This document shows, piece after piece, positions 1 to 8,512 of a stretch of 52,992 nucleotides of DNA (the first letter of the stretch is position 1; every line of letters starts with the position of its first letter). Position numbers and translations under genes: made by a program. The notes beneath the pieces were generated by a model. It was not told where the DNA came from. It was given only the letters and a program-made list of their open reading frames with translations, and made no database searches. The DNA is from Fibrobacter sp. (GTDB taxonomy: Bacteria; Fibrobacterota; Fibrobacteria; Fibrobacterales; Fibrobacteraceae): assembly GCA_012511955.1 (NCBI GenBank), contig JAAZFC010000100.1, positions 1-52,992 on the forward strand, written 5' to 3'.

Positions 1-156
1 ACGATAACATGCGCGAATGCCATTGACATTCCAACTATAAATATTCATATATTTTACCTAATATAATTATACCAAATCTAATACAAAAACATAAATATTA
101 CTCATCTTTAGTTTTCGCAACTATATTTGAAGAATAACCTTTAAAAAGGAAAGCCC
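1..156. other. AT-rich leader region without a gene
   Basis: No coding region is visible. A TTGACA at 23-28 followed after 19 bases by TATATT at 48-53 could be a sigma-70-like promoter for the lipoprotein gene at 157. The spacing is longer than ideal, so this is only a suggestion. A clear ribosome binding site (AAGGAAAG) lies just before the ATG at 157. Confidence 0.35.
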
Positions 157-729
157 ATGCGACAAACATTTTTTTCATCTGTTTCTGTGCTAGTTGTTGT
201 TTTTTTATTCTCTTGTAGCTCTAGCAAGAATGTCGTCTTAGATGTTCCCACAGACCTCCCTGAAATATGTAAAGGTATAGATTTCGTGTCACAACCCGAT
301 ATGCGAGAACTTTGTGGCGTTAGAACTTTGCGCTATCAAGCATATCAAAACATTGCCCTCCAACGCTATTTAATCATGCCTAAAGGAGCGAGCATCGTTA
401 AATCTCAAAACAGCTTAGAACTACGATTACCCAATATTTTACCCATCCCTTTACCTCAAGAATTAGCTAACTCCATTGAATTTAGTCAAGAAAAAAGATT
501 AGAACAGATAAAAAACACCATGGATTATAAAGAGTTATTTACATCTAACCGGGAGCGCATCAAGATTTTTAAGCTCTCAATCCCCCTTGATGCTGGAGGA
601 GTTAATGAGTTTTGCTTTAATATACCCGAAGTAAAGTTAGATAACCGCAAACGCACTCACAGTAGTACGCGCATAGAGTCTTTAAAATGCTCTGACTACG
701 ATAACATCATTGCTAAATACTCGAATTAA
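157..729 (+). CDS. Hypothetical lipoprotein
   Basis: I do not recognise the family. The 190-residue product begins with a short charged stretch, a hydrophobic core and a lipobox ending LFSC, so Cys20 is the likely lipidated residue and the protein should be anchored in an envelope membrane. The ATG is preceded by AAGGAAAG at good spacing. The mature part is mixed alpha/beta with several cysteines (about positions 38, 53, 152 and 179), which could form disulphides in the periplasm. The next gene is also a lipoprotein, 87 bases downstream. Function is unknown. Confidence 0.75.
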   Translation: MRQTFFSSVSVLVVVFLFSCSSSKNVVLDVPTDLPEICKGIDFVSQPDMRELCGVRTLRYQAYQNIALQRYLIMPKGASIVKSQNSLELRLPNILPIPLPQELANSIEFSQEKRLEQIKNTMDYKELFTSNRERIKIFKLSIPLDAGGVNEFCFNIPEVKLDNRKRTHSSTRIESLKCSDYDNIIAKYSN

Positions 730-737
730 CATAAAAA

Positions 738-753
738 TGTGACTTAACTCACA
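738..753. promoter_or_regulatory. CRP/FNR-type palindrome TGTGA-N6-TCACA
   Basis: The sequence TGTGACTTAACTCACA is a perfect inverted repeat with the exact half-sites of the classical CRP consensus. It lies between two lipoprotein genes, 64 bases before the ATG at 817. No convincing -10 box fixes its distance from a start point. The match is direct; binding by a CRP-family protein is inference. Confidence 0.4.
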
Positions 754-816
754 CCTACCCTTTTTTCCTGAGGACAATTTGGTTATCTTATGAGTATTCT
801 GATTAAGGAGAATAAA

Positions 817-1383
817 ATGAAAAGAATATTAATTTCACTTATAGCAATAGCTTTAGTTTTTGGCTGTTCAAGTTCCAACCCTAATAAAGTTGCTGGCTAC
901 AAAGTTGCAGAAACTCCCACTACTGAATTAGATGCAATTAAAAAGGCCTTAAATAAAAAAAATGTAATGGCTGAAATCGGTATAGGAGAATCCACAGACG
1001 AAATGGTTGCTATGACCATAGCCCAAGATGCTGGACGAGCTGCCATTGGTGTATCCATGGGCGACCAAGTAAAAAGGCTGTCCGAGCAATATGTGCAAAA
1101 TGTTAGCGGCGAAGCTAAACAGATCTGGGAAGAAAAAACCAACCATGTTACTGCAGAACTATTGCGCGGTACAACAGCTATGAAGTCTATCACCCTTTAT
1201 AACGAAGAAAAAGCTTCCTATAAAATCTATACCTTAATGGTTTTAGATCCTGGAATGTTTAAAGAAGCTCTTAATAACGCTAGTGCTGGCAATGACGAGT
1301 TGGAACTCAGAGTAAAATCTGCCGACATGCAACAACGCCTAGATGAAGCTGTTAAAGAATATCAACAACATTACGGTAGATAA
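817..1383 (+). CDS. LPP20-family lipoprotein
   Basis: The start is placed at 817 because AAGGAG ends six bases before this ATG and the signal peptide starts there; the ATG at 790 would add nine residues ahead of it. The protein (188 residues) has a type II signal with lipobox VFGC (Cys17). The mature part resembles the LPP20 lipoprotein domain: an alpha-rich segment with alternating 'A-x-x-x-A-R' spacing (about 65-95), then a beta strand 'ASYKIYTLMVLD'. LPP20-like proteins are outer-membrane lipoproteins of unknown biochemical role. A strong terminator follows. Family assignment is by pattern only. Confidence 0.7.
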   Translation: MKRILISLIAIALVFGCSSSNPNKVAGYKVAETPTTELDAIKKALNKKNVMAEIGIGESTDEMVAMTIAQDAGRAAIGVSMGDQVKRLSEQYVQNVSGEAKQIWEEKTNHVTAELLRGTTAMKSITLYNEEKASYKIYTLMVLDPGMFKEALNNASAGNDELELRVKSADMQQRLDEAVKEYQQHYGR

Positions 1384-1404
1384 TTAAGCAAATCCTTGCT
1401 AAGC

Positions 1405-1449
1405 AGCTAAATACTTAACTTTACTGCAAGTATTTAGCTTTTAATTTTC
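1405..1449 (+). terminator. Intrinsic terminator after LPP20-like gene
   Basis: A perfect 12-bp inverted repeat (AGCTAAATACTT at 1405-1416 and AAGTATTTAGCT at 1428-1439) with an 11-base loop is followed by TTTTAATTTTCTT. It lies between convergent genes and serves the plus-strand transcript. Confidence 0.8.
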
Positions 1450-2385
1450 TTAGTTTTTTGTTAATAATTGCTCAAAATAAGCCACGGTTTGCTCTAGACC
1501 TTTGCGTAATTGGGTGCATGGCTTCCATTTGAGCAGATCTTTTGCCAAGCTTATATCTGGCTGTCTTTGCTGGGGATCATCTTCTGGAACTGGCATAAAG
1601 ACAATTTTTGAAGAACTGCCAGTGATTTCAAGCACTAAGTTTGCTAATTCCATAATAGAAAACTCTATGGGATTGCCCACATTAACGGGGCCAATACTCT
1701 GTTCTTGCTCCATCATTAGATTTAAAGCTCTAATTAAATCGTCCACATAACAAAAAGAACGAGTTTGTTTACCATCTCCAAAGAGGCTAATGTCTTCGTT
1801 GCGCAAGGCTTGCACAATAAAATTTGACACCACGCGCCCATCGCTGGGGTGCATACGTGGTCCATAGGTGTTAAAAATGCGCGCAATGCGTATATCTACT
1901 TCATTTTGACGATGATAATCCATAAATAAAGTTTCTGCCACACGCTTTCCTTCATCATAACAAGAACGAATACCTATGGGATTGACATGCCCCCAGTAAC
2001 TTTCATTTTGAGGATGTACTTGGGGGTCTCCGTAAACTTCGCTAGTACTAGCTTGTAAAATACGAGCTTTAGTACGCCGACATAAGCCCAGCATATTTAT
2101 TGCACCCATCACATTGGTTTTAATGGTTTTTACTGGGTTATGTTGGTAATGAATAGGAGATGCTGGGCAAGCAAGATTGTAAACTCTATCAACTTCAAGC
2201 AAAATAGGCTCGGTAATATCGTGCCGTAGCAATTCAAAGCGTTTATAATCCAACAAATGCTCTACATTGCTGCGCTGCCCCGTAAAAAAATTATCTAAAC
2301 ATATTACTTCGTGCCCTTGTTTAATTAACAAGTCACATAAGTGGGACCCTAAAAAACCTGCACCGCCTGTTACTAAAACTCTCAT
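1450..2385 (-). CDS. UDP-glucuronate decarboxylase (UDP-xylose synthase), NAD-dependent SDR
   Basis: Converts UDP-glucuronate to UDP-xylose and CO2 in the cytoplasm, supplying a sugar donor for surface polysaccharide. The 311-residue length fits the soluble bacterial enzyme. Visible features are the Rossmann motif GGAGFLG at 7-13, the TSEVYGDP segment at 114-121, the catalytic Tyr143 and Lys147 in YDEGK, and the C-terminal substrate region with R-S-F-C-Y-V-D-D, all typical of the UXS/UGD branch of extended SDRs. It overlaps the coaX stop by 4 bp (ATGA) and is third in the nadC-coaX operon, an unusual partner for cofactor genes. A flippase and glycosyltransferase near 17 kb may use related precursors, which is inference. 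Confidence 0.88.
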   Translation of the reverse strand: MRVLVTGGAGFLGSHLCDLLIKQGHEVICLDNFFTGQRSNVEHLLDYKRFELLRHDITEPILLEVDRVYNLACPASPIHYQHNPVKTIKTNVMGAINMLGLCRRTKARILQASTSEVYGDPQVHPQNESYWGHVNPIGIRSCYDEGKRVAETLFMDYHRQNEVDIRIARIFNTYGPRMHPSDGRVVSNFIVQALRNEDISLFGDGKQTRSFCYVDDLIRALNLMMEQEQSIGPVNVGNPIEFSIMELANLVLEITGSSSKIVFMPVPEDDPQQRQPDISLAKDLLKWKPCTQLRKGLEQTVAYFEQLLTKN

Positions 2386-3176
2386 AGTTCCTCTCCCTGC
2401 AAGGCTACCAAGCGCACACCGCGCAAAGTTAAATAGGGGTCATAAAAATGCACCAAATTAGTTTTTTTCATTAGCAAATTAGACCAACCACCGGTGGAAA
2501 AGACTTTTATGGGGTTATCTAAATCTAATTCAGCTATAATACCATTCAATAAATACTCTAATTGCCCTAAAAACCCATATAACACCCCTGTTCTCAAAGC
2601 ATCGTCAGTGTTATTTGCGATAAACTTATCAGTCCAATCTAAAGTTACGGGCATTAGTCTTGCCGTTTTTTGTATTAGCGTTTCTAAGCCTACGGTAATT
2701 CCTGGAGCGATAATTCCACCTTTAAAACGACCATCTTTCATTACATCAAAGGTGGTAGCTGTACCCATATCTACCACTATTCCCGTTTCATAACCGTTTT
2801 CGCGCAAGGCCAACACATTACTGATACGATCTGAACCTAGTAAGTCTGGCACCGGATAATCGATGCTTAAACCCAAGCAATTTCGCGCAGATACAACTTT
2901 AACGGGTTTTTCAAACAAATAATTCAACGCTTTGGCCCAAGGGCGTTCTAACATGGGCACCACGGTGGATAATCCTATGTGAGTAACCTCGGTGTTACGC
3001 AATTTACTGGATTGATTTAACAAGCCGCTTATACGCAATAAAACTTCATCGGCGGTGGCTTGGGTTCTGGTAGTTAAACGCCAATATTCTATGATTTCTT
3101 CGCCTCTAAAAACACCAATAATGGTATGGGAGTTTCCCACATCTACCACCACAATTACGGGGGCAGTACTCATCAA
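2382..3176 (-). CDS. coaX: Type III pantothenate kinase
   Basis: Phosphorylates pantothenate, the first step of coenzyme A synthesis. The 264-residue protein has the ASKHA-fold phosphate motifs of CoaX: an N-terminal [11 protein letters not shown] (Asp12) and [11 protein letters not shown] in the middle, followed by the conserved GGIIAPGI. Length and motif order match the family. It overlaps nadC upstream and the UDP-xylose synthase downstream by 4 bp each, so the three are probably translated from one message. Type III enzymes are not feedback inhibited by CoA and need a monovalent cation, which is family knowledge. Confidence 0.93.
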   Translation of the reverse strand: MMSTAPVIVVVDVGNSHTIIGVFRGEEIIEYWRLTTRTQATADEVLLRISGLLNQSSKLRNTEVTHIGLSTVVPMLERPWAKALNYLFEKPVKVVSARNCLGLSIDYPVPDLLGSDRISNVLALRENGYETGIVVDMGTATTFDVMKDGRFKGGIIAPGITVGLETLIQKTARLMPVTLDWTDKFIANNTDDALRTGVLYGFLGQLEYLLNGIIAELDLDNPIKVFSTGGWSNLLMKKTNLVHFYDPYLTLRGVRLVALQGEEL

Positions 3177-4039
3177 ACAATCCTCATAGAGATATCTAAT
3201 GCTTTAACACTATGGGTTAAAGCTCCCACCGACACAAAATCTAAACCCAAAGTCCCTAAAGTTTGCAAACGCTCCAAATCCATGTTTCCCGATGCTTCTA
3301 ATTTTACGCTATCACCTGATTTACGCACCATTTTCACCGCTTCGGCCATGGTTTCATTATCCATATTGTCAAGCATAATTACATCTACGCCCTTACCCAA
3401 CAATAGTTGTAAATCTCCAAGGTTTTCCACCTCTATTTCCACTTTTAAATCAGCTTTATTCTGAGCGCGCACACTGGCTAAAGCTTCGAGCACTCCGCCG
3501 CTAGCTTTAATATGATTGTCTTTTATTAAAATCATATCGTGCAATCCCATGCGATGGTTATAGCCACCCCCTGCCCGCACTGCGTACTTTTGTAAGCGTC
3601 TAAAACCCGGCAAAGTTTTGCGAGTATCTAAAACTTTAGTTTTTGCACTTCCCAAAGCTTTGACATATTGAGCCGTAACACTAGCCACCCCAGAAAGTTG
3701 CTGTAAAAAATTTAATATCACCCTTTCGCCTGTGAGTAAAGCTTGGGTATGGCCAAAAATACTTGCTATTTCATCACCTACATCAACACTATCTCCATCC
3801 TGGCAAAAGTTTTCAATTTCCACGCCAGTATTAAGAATCTGAAAAACTTGCTCTACAATGGGTAAACCTGCAACAATTCCCGGTTCTTTAGCAATTAAAG
3901 TGGCTTTTTGCTTTTGCGTTGCAGGGATAGTCCATAAAGAAGTAAAATCCCCAGGTCCAATATCTTCATTTAAGGCTAAACGAATTAAAGTTTGTGCATC
4001 ACTTACGGGAAATTCGGAGTGACTAAATTTAAGAGGCAT
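3173..4039 (-). CDS. nadC: Nicotinate-nucleotide pyrophosphorylase (carboxylating)
   Basis: Makes nicotinate mononucleotide from quinolinate and PRPP in de novo NAD synthesis. I start it at the ATG at 4039 because AGGTGA lies nine bases upstream; a TTG at 4075 would add 12 residues. The 288-residue product shows the N-terminal 'LALNEDIGPGDFTS', the DTRKTLPGFR active-site segment with the conserved Arg/Lys, GGGYNHRMGLHDMILIKDNH, and the C-terminal barrel strands IMLDNMDN and 'LEASGNM'. No nadA or nadB is adjacent. It heads the operon with coaX, so two cofactor pathways are co-transcribed. Confidence 0.93.
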   Translation of the reverse strand: MPLKFSHSEFPVSDAQTLIRLALNEDIGPGDFTSLWTIPATQKQKATLIAKEPGIVAGLPIVEQVFQILNTGVEIENFCQDGDSVDVGDEIASIFGHTQALLTGERVILNFLQQLSGVASVTAQYVKALGSAKTKVLDTRKTLPGFRRLQKYAVRAGGGYNHRMGLHDMILIKDNHIKASGGVLEALASVRAQNKADLKVEIEVENLGDLQLLLGKGVDVIMLDNMDNETMAEAVKMVRKSGDSVKLEASGNMDLERLQTLGTLGLDFVSVGALTHSVKALDISMRIV

Positions 4040-4137
4040 TATATTTTCACCTAAATTAATGTTTATTCGCTCCAAATTTATAAAAACTTTAAATTTCCTC
4101 AGATTATTTGAGATAAGCTTTTATAGAATTAAACAAC

Positions 4138-5385
4138 CTATCCTTGATTTTGGGGATTTTTAAGTTCAGTATTTGCAGATTTTGATTTTGGTGCAGGCTG
4201 AATACCCATGGATTCTGCTTCTGGACTAGTTGCTGGCTCCACTGGTTCTTTGCTAGGATGCTCTTGTTTACTAGGCTCTTCTTTAGCTTCTTGAGCTTTG
4301 TTAGGTTCTTCCTGAGCTTTGCTAGGTTCTTCTTGAGCCCCTTTGGCTTCTTGAGCTTTGTTAAGCTCTTCTTGAACTTCTTCAGAGTCGTCTTCTAAGT
4401 CTTGAGGATCACTTTGATAAGCATTCTTTGAAAAATCGAAGGACTGAGACAGTCCTATCATATAGCCATAAGCGGGAAACCTTTGATAATTGGGCAATTT
4501 TGAACTTGCATCTATGCCAGGTGTATAAAGAATATCTTTTTGAGGATTTAGATCAAAATTAATACCTCCATATACTTGCATGCCAATTTCATCTATGTTG
4601 AACTGCAAACCTGCGGATGATTTAAGGGGGTAACTAAATATGGGAATATCTTTAGATGCCTGATTGATAGGCACTTCGGATTCAAAAGACCAAAACACGG
4701 TAAAGGGAGGAACAGGTGTAATTTCTACGCCAACCCCTATTAAAAAAGCATTTTGACTGCTCGCACCAGAAAAAGCCGCTCCCCAATTGAAATGCAACAT
4801 AATGGGAATTAAATCTTCGGCAGCACCTAAATTGGCGGTGGCTAACATTTTTGCAACAAAAACTGGGCCACGAGCTCCAAAAGCATTTCTGGTTTGCGGG
4901 GTTTGCATATCACCAGCTATGGTGGTGTTCCAAACATTGCGATTGTACCCCCCTTTTTTACCTGCAGAACTTGCTGTGGGCCAATCGAATTGTGCCAACA
5001 AAGCAATTTCAAAACCCGCTGGATGAGGATAAGGTGGATAGTTCATTTTAAAACTAGTGCGCAAATCACCAACACCTTGATGTCTTTTATCTAAAATGTC
5101 ATAATCTCTATAATATGGAACGGAAAAACCTATATCGAAATAATCAAAAAGACCATAGTTAAAGGCCGTAACTATATCCATGCGACTAGCATCTTTAGAA
5201 AACTCATCTAAACGCAAATCTTCGCCGAGATAGTAGGCTCCTCCTATATCTACTTGCAATACATTCTTTCCTAAAGGGAAAGCTGATTGAACTGTACCGC
5301 TTCCATTTACTCCCCCTGATAAAGCACTGGCGGCAAATAAGCTTAAGGGAGAAATCAATAAAAATAGTTGTAAATATTTCCTCAT
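4138..5385 (-). CDS. Outer-membrane beta-barrel-like protein with acidic repetitive C-terminal tail
   Basis: A signal peptide (about 1-20, ending FAASA) precedes a region rich in alternating hydrophobic and aromatic residues (about 25-310), as in a beta-barrel. The layout recalls the Phenol_MetA_deg-type putative outer-membrane proteins, but I claim no substrate. From about residue 325 the protein changes to a Glu/Lys/Pro/Ala/Gln tail made of near-repeats of KAQEEPS or KAQEAKE, ending in a Ser/Pro/Lys-rich segment. The tail is encoded by 21-bp DNA repeats (4288-4368) and should be disordered. The gene lies upstream of nadC in the same direction and is divergent from proS. Confidence 0.65.
   Translation of the reverse strand: MRKYLQLFLLISPLSLFAASALSGGVNGSGTVQSAFPLGKNVLQVDIGGAYYLGEDLRLDEFSKDASRMDIVTAFNYGLFDYFDIGFSVPYYRDYDILDKRHQGVGDLRTSFKMNYPPYPHPAGFEIALLAQFDWPTASSAGKKGGYNRNVWNTTIAGDMQTPQTRNAFGARGPVFVAKMLATANLGAAEDLIPIMLHFNWGAAFSGASSQNAFLIGVGVEITPVPPFTVFWSFESEVPINQASKDIPIFSYPLKSSAGLQFNIDEIGMQVYGGINFDLNPQKDILYTPGIDASSKLPNYQRFPAYGYMIGLSQSFDFSKNAYQSDPQDLEDDSEEVQEELNKAQEAKGAQEEPSKAQEEPNKAQEAKEEPSKQEHPSKEPVEPATSPEAESMGIQPAPKSKSANTELKNPQNQG
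4288..4380 (-). repeat. 21-bp tandem repeats inside the barrel-protein gene
   Basis: Units of the type TTCTTGAGCTTTGTTAGGTTC (plus-strand reading) run at 4288-4308, 4309-4329, 4330-4347 (shortened to 18 bp) and 4348-4368, with a partial unit after. They encode the KAQEEPS/KAQEAKE tail in frame, so unit number can vary without a frameshift. Confidence 0.75.
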
Positions 5386-5442
5386 AATAGCAATTTAGTC
5401 ATTTCCTCGTAGTAGTCCAATGATTTTTATAGATTTGTTGCT

Positions 5443-7134
5443 ATGAAACTTTCTAAATACTTTTTCCAGACCTTGCGTGAGACCCCTGCAGACGCTACTT
5501 TGGCATCACATATATATCTATTAAGAGGCGGATATATCAAAGCTTTAAGTGCCGGAATATATTCCATTTTACCCATGGGTTTACGAGTTATTCGCAAAAT
5601 AGAGAACATTATTCGCGAAGAAATGGAACGAATTGGTGGTTTAGAAGTGGATTTGCCCTTGGTGCAAACAGCTGATTTATGGTCAGAATCTGGTCGCTAC
5701 CAAGCTATTGGCGAAGAATTATTGCGTTTCAGAGACCGAGGAGATCACTCTATGGTGCTCGCCATGACCCACGAAGAGGCTGTTACGGACATGGCGCGAG
5801 CGGTTTTAAGTAGCTATAAACAGCTACCATTTATGCTTTACCAATTTAAAGTGAAATATAGAGACGAAGCGAGGGCCCGGGGCGGTTTGATACGAGTTCG
5901 GGAGTTTACCATGAAAGACGCTTACAGTTTTCATAGCACCGAAAAAGATTTAGACGCGTATTACCAAGAAGTTTATGATAGCTATTTGCGAATCTTCCGA
6001 AAAATGGGCATAGACCCAGTGGTGGTACAGTCCGATACGGGAATTATGGGAGGGGATATTGCCCATGAGTTTATGTTAGCCACTCCCCATGGCGAAGATT
6101 ATCTGATTTTATGTGAAAAATGTGGTTTTCAAGCCAATCAAGAAATAGCTCAATTTGTGCGCCAGCCTTTTAAAAGCGAAGATTTACCTTTAAGCAAAGT
6201 GGCCACGCCCGACTTGCAATCCATCGCCGAAGTTTCAGAATTTTTGCAAGTTTCCCCTGAAAGCACTGCTAAATGCGTGTTTTACGATGTAGATGGTGAA
6301 CTTATTACGGTGGTTCTCCCTGGGCACTTAGAAGTTTCCGAAACTAAATTGCGCAATTACCTAAAAACCCAAGAGCTTGCACCCGCCGAGGACCAGTTGA
6401 TTCGCAATGCAGGCATGGAACCCGGTTACGCAGCACCTATAAATGTAAAAACTCGAGTGATTTTAGATTTAGACTTGGACAAAGCCCAAGATTTGGTGGT
6501 AGGAGCCAATGAAGAAGGCTATCATTTTAAACATTGCATACCTTCCCGAGATTTCTCTCCTGGCTATGAATTAGCGGATATTGCCCAAGCCGATGAAGGG
6601 TGTTTATGCCCTCAATGCCAAGCTCCTTTGCACAGCACACGCGGTATAGAACTAGGCAATATTTTTAAATTGGGCACTACCTTTAGCGACGGTATGGACT
6701 GCAAATATTTAGACGAATCTGGTCGCCAACAATCCCCTATTATGGGTTGCTACGGTATCGGTGTTGGTCGCCTAATGGCTTCGGTTATTGAAGAACATAG
6801 CGATGACTGGGGTCCAATTTGGCCTAAAAATATTGCGCCATTTCAAGTATTGATATTAAATATCAACAAAAACGCCGAAGCCATGGAAGCTGCGGAGAAA
6901 ATCTACCGTGAATTAATAGTAAAAGGTGTAGAGGTGCTCTTCGACGACCGGGCAGAAAGACCCGGAGTAAAATTTAAAGATGCTGATTTATGGGGAATCC
7001 CTGTGCGCATTGCTGTGGGGGGTAAAAACTTGGTCCAAAATCAAGCTGAGTGGAAACTGCGCTCCGAAAAAGACTTTGAACTAGTCGATTTAGACAAAAT
7101 TGTGGAAAAAACCATTAACTGGTTAAACTCTTAA
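5443..7134 (+). CDS. proS: Prolyl-tRNA synthetase, bacterial type
   Basis: Charges tRNA-Pro in the cytoplasm. The 563-residue length and order are those of the bacterial (type 1) enzyme. A class II catalytic core carries motif 1 (around 'SAGIYSILPMGLRV'), motif 2 ('YRDEARARGGLIRVREFTMKDAYSFH') and motif 3 near 'GCYGIGVGRLMASV'. The YbaK-like editing insertion occupies roughly 225-385, and an anticodon-binding domain runs from about 465 to the end. Four Cys (two CxxC-like pairs, near 223-226 and 384-387) bracket the insertion and may bind zinc, which is inference. It starts the run that continues into lepB 27 bases later. Confidence 0.95.
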   Translation: MKLSKYFFQTLRETPADATLASHIYLLRGGYIKALSAGIYSILPMGLRVIRKIENIIREEMERIGGLEVDLPLVQTADLWSESGRYQAIGEELLRFRDRGDHSMVLAMTHEEAVTDMARAVLSSYKQLPFMLYQFKVKYRDEARARGGLIRVREFTMKDAYSFHSTEKDLDAYYQEVYDSYLRIFRKMGIDPVVVQSDTGIMGGDIAHEFMLATPHGEDYLILCEKCGFQANQEIAQFVRQPFKSEDLPLSKVATPDLQSIAEVSEFLQVSPESTAKCVFYDVDGELITVVLPGHLEVSETKLRNYLKTQELAPAEDQLIRNAGMEPGYAAPINVKTRVILDLDLDKAQDLVVGANEEGYHFKHCIPSRDFSPGYELADIAQADEGCLCPQCQAPLHSTRGIELGNIFKLGTTFSDGMDCKYLDESGRQQSPIMGCYGIGVGRLMASVIEEHSDDWGPIWPKNIAPFQVLILNINKNAEAMEAAEKIYRELIVKGVEVLFDDRAERPGVKFKDADLWGIPVRIAVGGKNLVQNQAEWKLRSEKDFELVDLDKIVEKTINWLNS

Positions 7135-7161
7135 ACCCTCTCACTTAACTACTTTGAAATT

Positions 7162-8511
7162 ATGGCTAATTCCCAAGACGATAAAAACAAAAAACCTTCT
7201 GTTAAGAACCGAATTTTTCGTACTTTAACCAAAGAAATCATCATCCCTATTTCCCTGGCCTTGGTGGTAATATTTTTTGCCATCCAAGCATTTAAAATTC
7301 CCAGCGGATCCATGGAAAATTCCCTGCTCGTAGGAGATTTTTTATTGGGACTAAAATTCGTCTATGGGGCCCCCATTCCCTTTACCGACAAAAAGCTTCC
7401 CGCTTTGCAAGAAGTTAAAGAGGGTGATATTGTGATATTTCGCTTTCCAGGAGAGCCAGAATATCCAGATTATGAGCCCGATCGCTACAATCACATCGCC
7501 AATCTGCTGATGTTGGGTAACTTGTACTGGGATAAGCAACCAAAACCGGGAATGCCAAGGCTTGTGCACTTCCCCACGGGACCCAAAGATTTTATTAAAC
7601 GCTGTGTGGGGCTTAGTGGTCAAACTGTAGAAGTCAATAATGGTGTGTTAAAAGTAGATGGACAAATCAAACCTGTGCCTGGCTATGGATATTACACTCC
7701 CCAACCCCGAGAACCCACCCCCAAAGACTTTTTTTCCAAACGCAAAATACCCTCTCCTGGAGACACCCTACACTTAGATTCCATGGGCATTGTGGATTTA
7801 TGGTTTGCCCGCTCTTTGATGATGCAAGAAAACCCCCAACAAAGGTTTGAAATTCAAATGGAATTGATAGATCCCCACGGTAAAAAAGCATCTGAATTTG
7901 TGTTTCCCGACTTTAAAGTTCCACTTTTTTACCACAAAGCCATGCTAGCCAATATTATTTTAGAACAGAACGCCCCTTTTGCCCAAGCTCCTTTGGTTAT
8001 GGGCGATACCATTAGCGGCAAAGTTCCTTTTTCCTTTTTTAGTCACTATGCTAAAAGTGGTTTTATCAGCCACCCTACCCCGCCCCCAGGCAAATTTGCC
8101 CGCACCGTGGCCTATGACTTTTTTGACCCCACTCAGTTTGAAGATCTGGAGCATAATGTTCAGCTGTTAAATGAAAACCTCAAAGCTGCAGCCTTGGCAG
8201 CTAGTCTTGATACCGACAACGGTGAAAACCTTGATTCAGTTCCACCTGCACCTCAATATCGCCTCAATTATCAAATTAACCATCAAGGCAAAGCCATAAA
8301 CAAATATGTAGTGCAACAAAAAGTTTATTTTATGGTGGGCGATAATCGCGACAATTCCCAAGATAGTCGTTATTGGGGATTTGTAAGTGAAAGAAACATC
8401 AAGGCCAAGGCTTTTATCATTTACTTTTCTTCAGAAAGCTTTAACCCCCTTAAATACCGCTGGACTAGAATTGGCAAACTAATCCAAGACATCGGTCGTC
8501 CTAATCAGTAA
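7162..8511 (+). CDS. lepB: Signal peptidase I
   Basis: Membrane-bound serine protease that removes signal peptides from exported proteins. A single N-terminal membrane segment (about 25-44) is followed by the catalytic IPSGSM box with nucleophile Ser50, and the general-base Lys146 lies in KDFIKRCVG. The family box GDNRDNSQDSR-W-G is near residues 393-405. At 449 residues it is much longer than E. coli LepB (324). The extra length lies mainly between the lysine box and the GDNRDNSQDSR box (about residues 180-375) and probably forms an enlarged non-catalytic periplasmic domain. It lies between proS and an exported Ig-like lipoprotein, with a 1-base gap to the latter. Confidence 0.92.
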   Translation: MANSQDDKNKKPSVKNRIFRTLTKEIIIPISLALVVIFFAIQAFKIPSGSMENSLLVGDFLLGLKFVYGAPIPFTDKKLPALQEVKEGDIVIFRFPGEPEYPDYEPDRYNHIANLLMLGNLYWDKQPKPGMPRLVHFPTGPKDFIKRCVGLSGQTVEVNNGVLKVDGQIKPVPGYGYYTPQPREPTPKDFFSKRKIPSPGDTLHLDSMGIVDLWFARSLMMQENPQQRFEIQMELIDPHGKKASEFVFPDFKVPLFYHKAMLANIILEQNAPFAQAPLVMGDTISGKVPFSFFSHYAKSGFISHPTPPPGKFARTVAYDFFDPTQFEDLEHNVQLLNENLKAAALAASLDTDNGENLDSVPPAPQYRLNYQINHQGKAINKYVVQQKVYFMVGDNRDNSQDSRYWGFVSERNIKAKAFIIYFSSESFNPLKYRWTRIGKLIQDIGRPNQ

Positions 8512-8512
8512 A

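Noticed and set aside
5427-5609. 60-codon minus-strand frame at the start of proS
   Set aside because: It is the complement of the conserved proS N-terminus and has no start signal.
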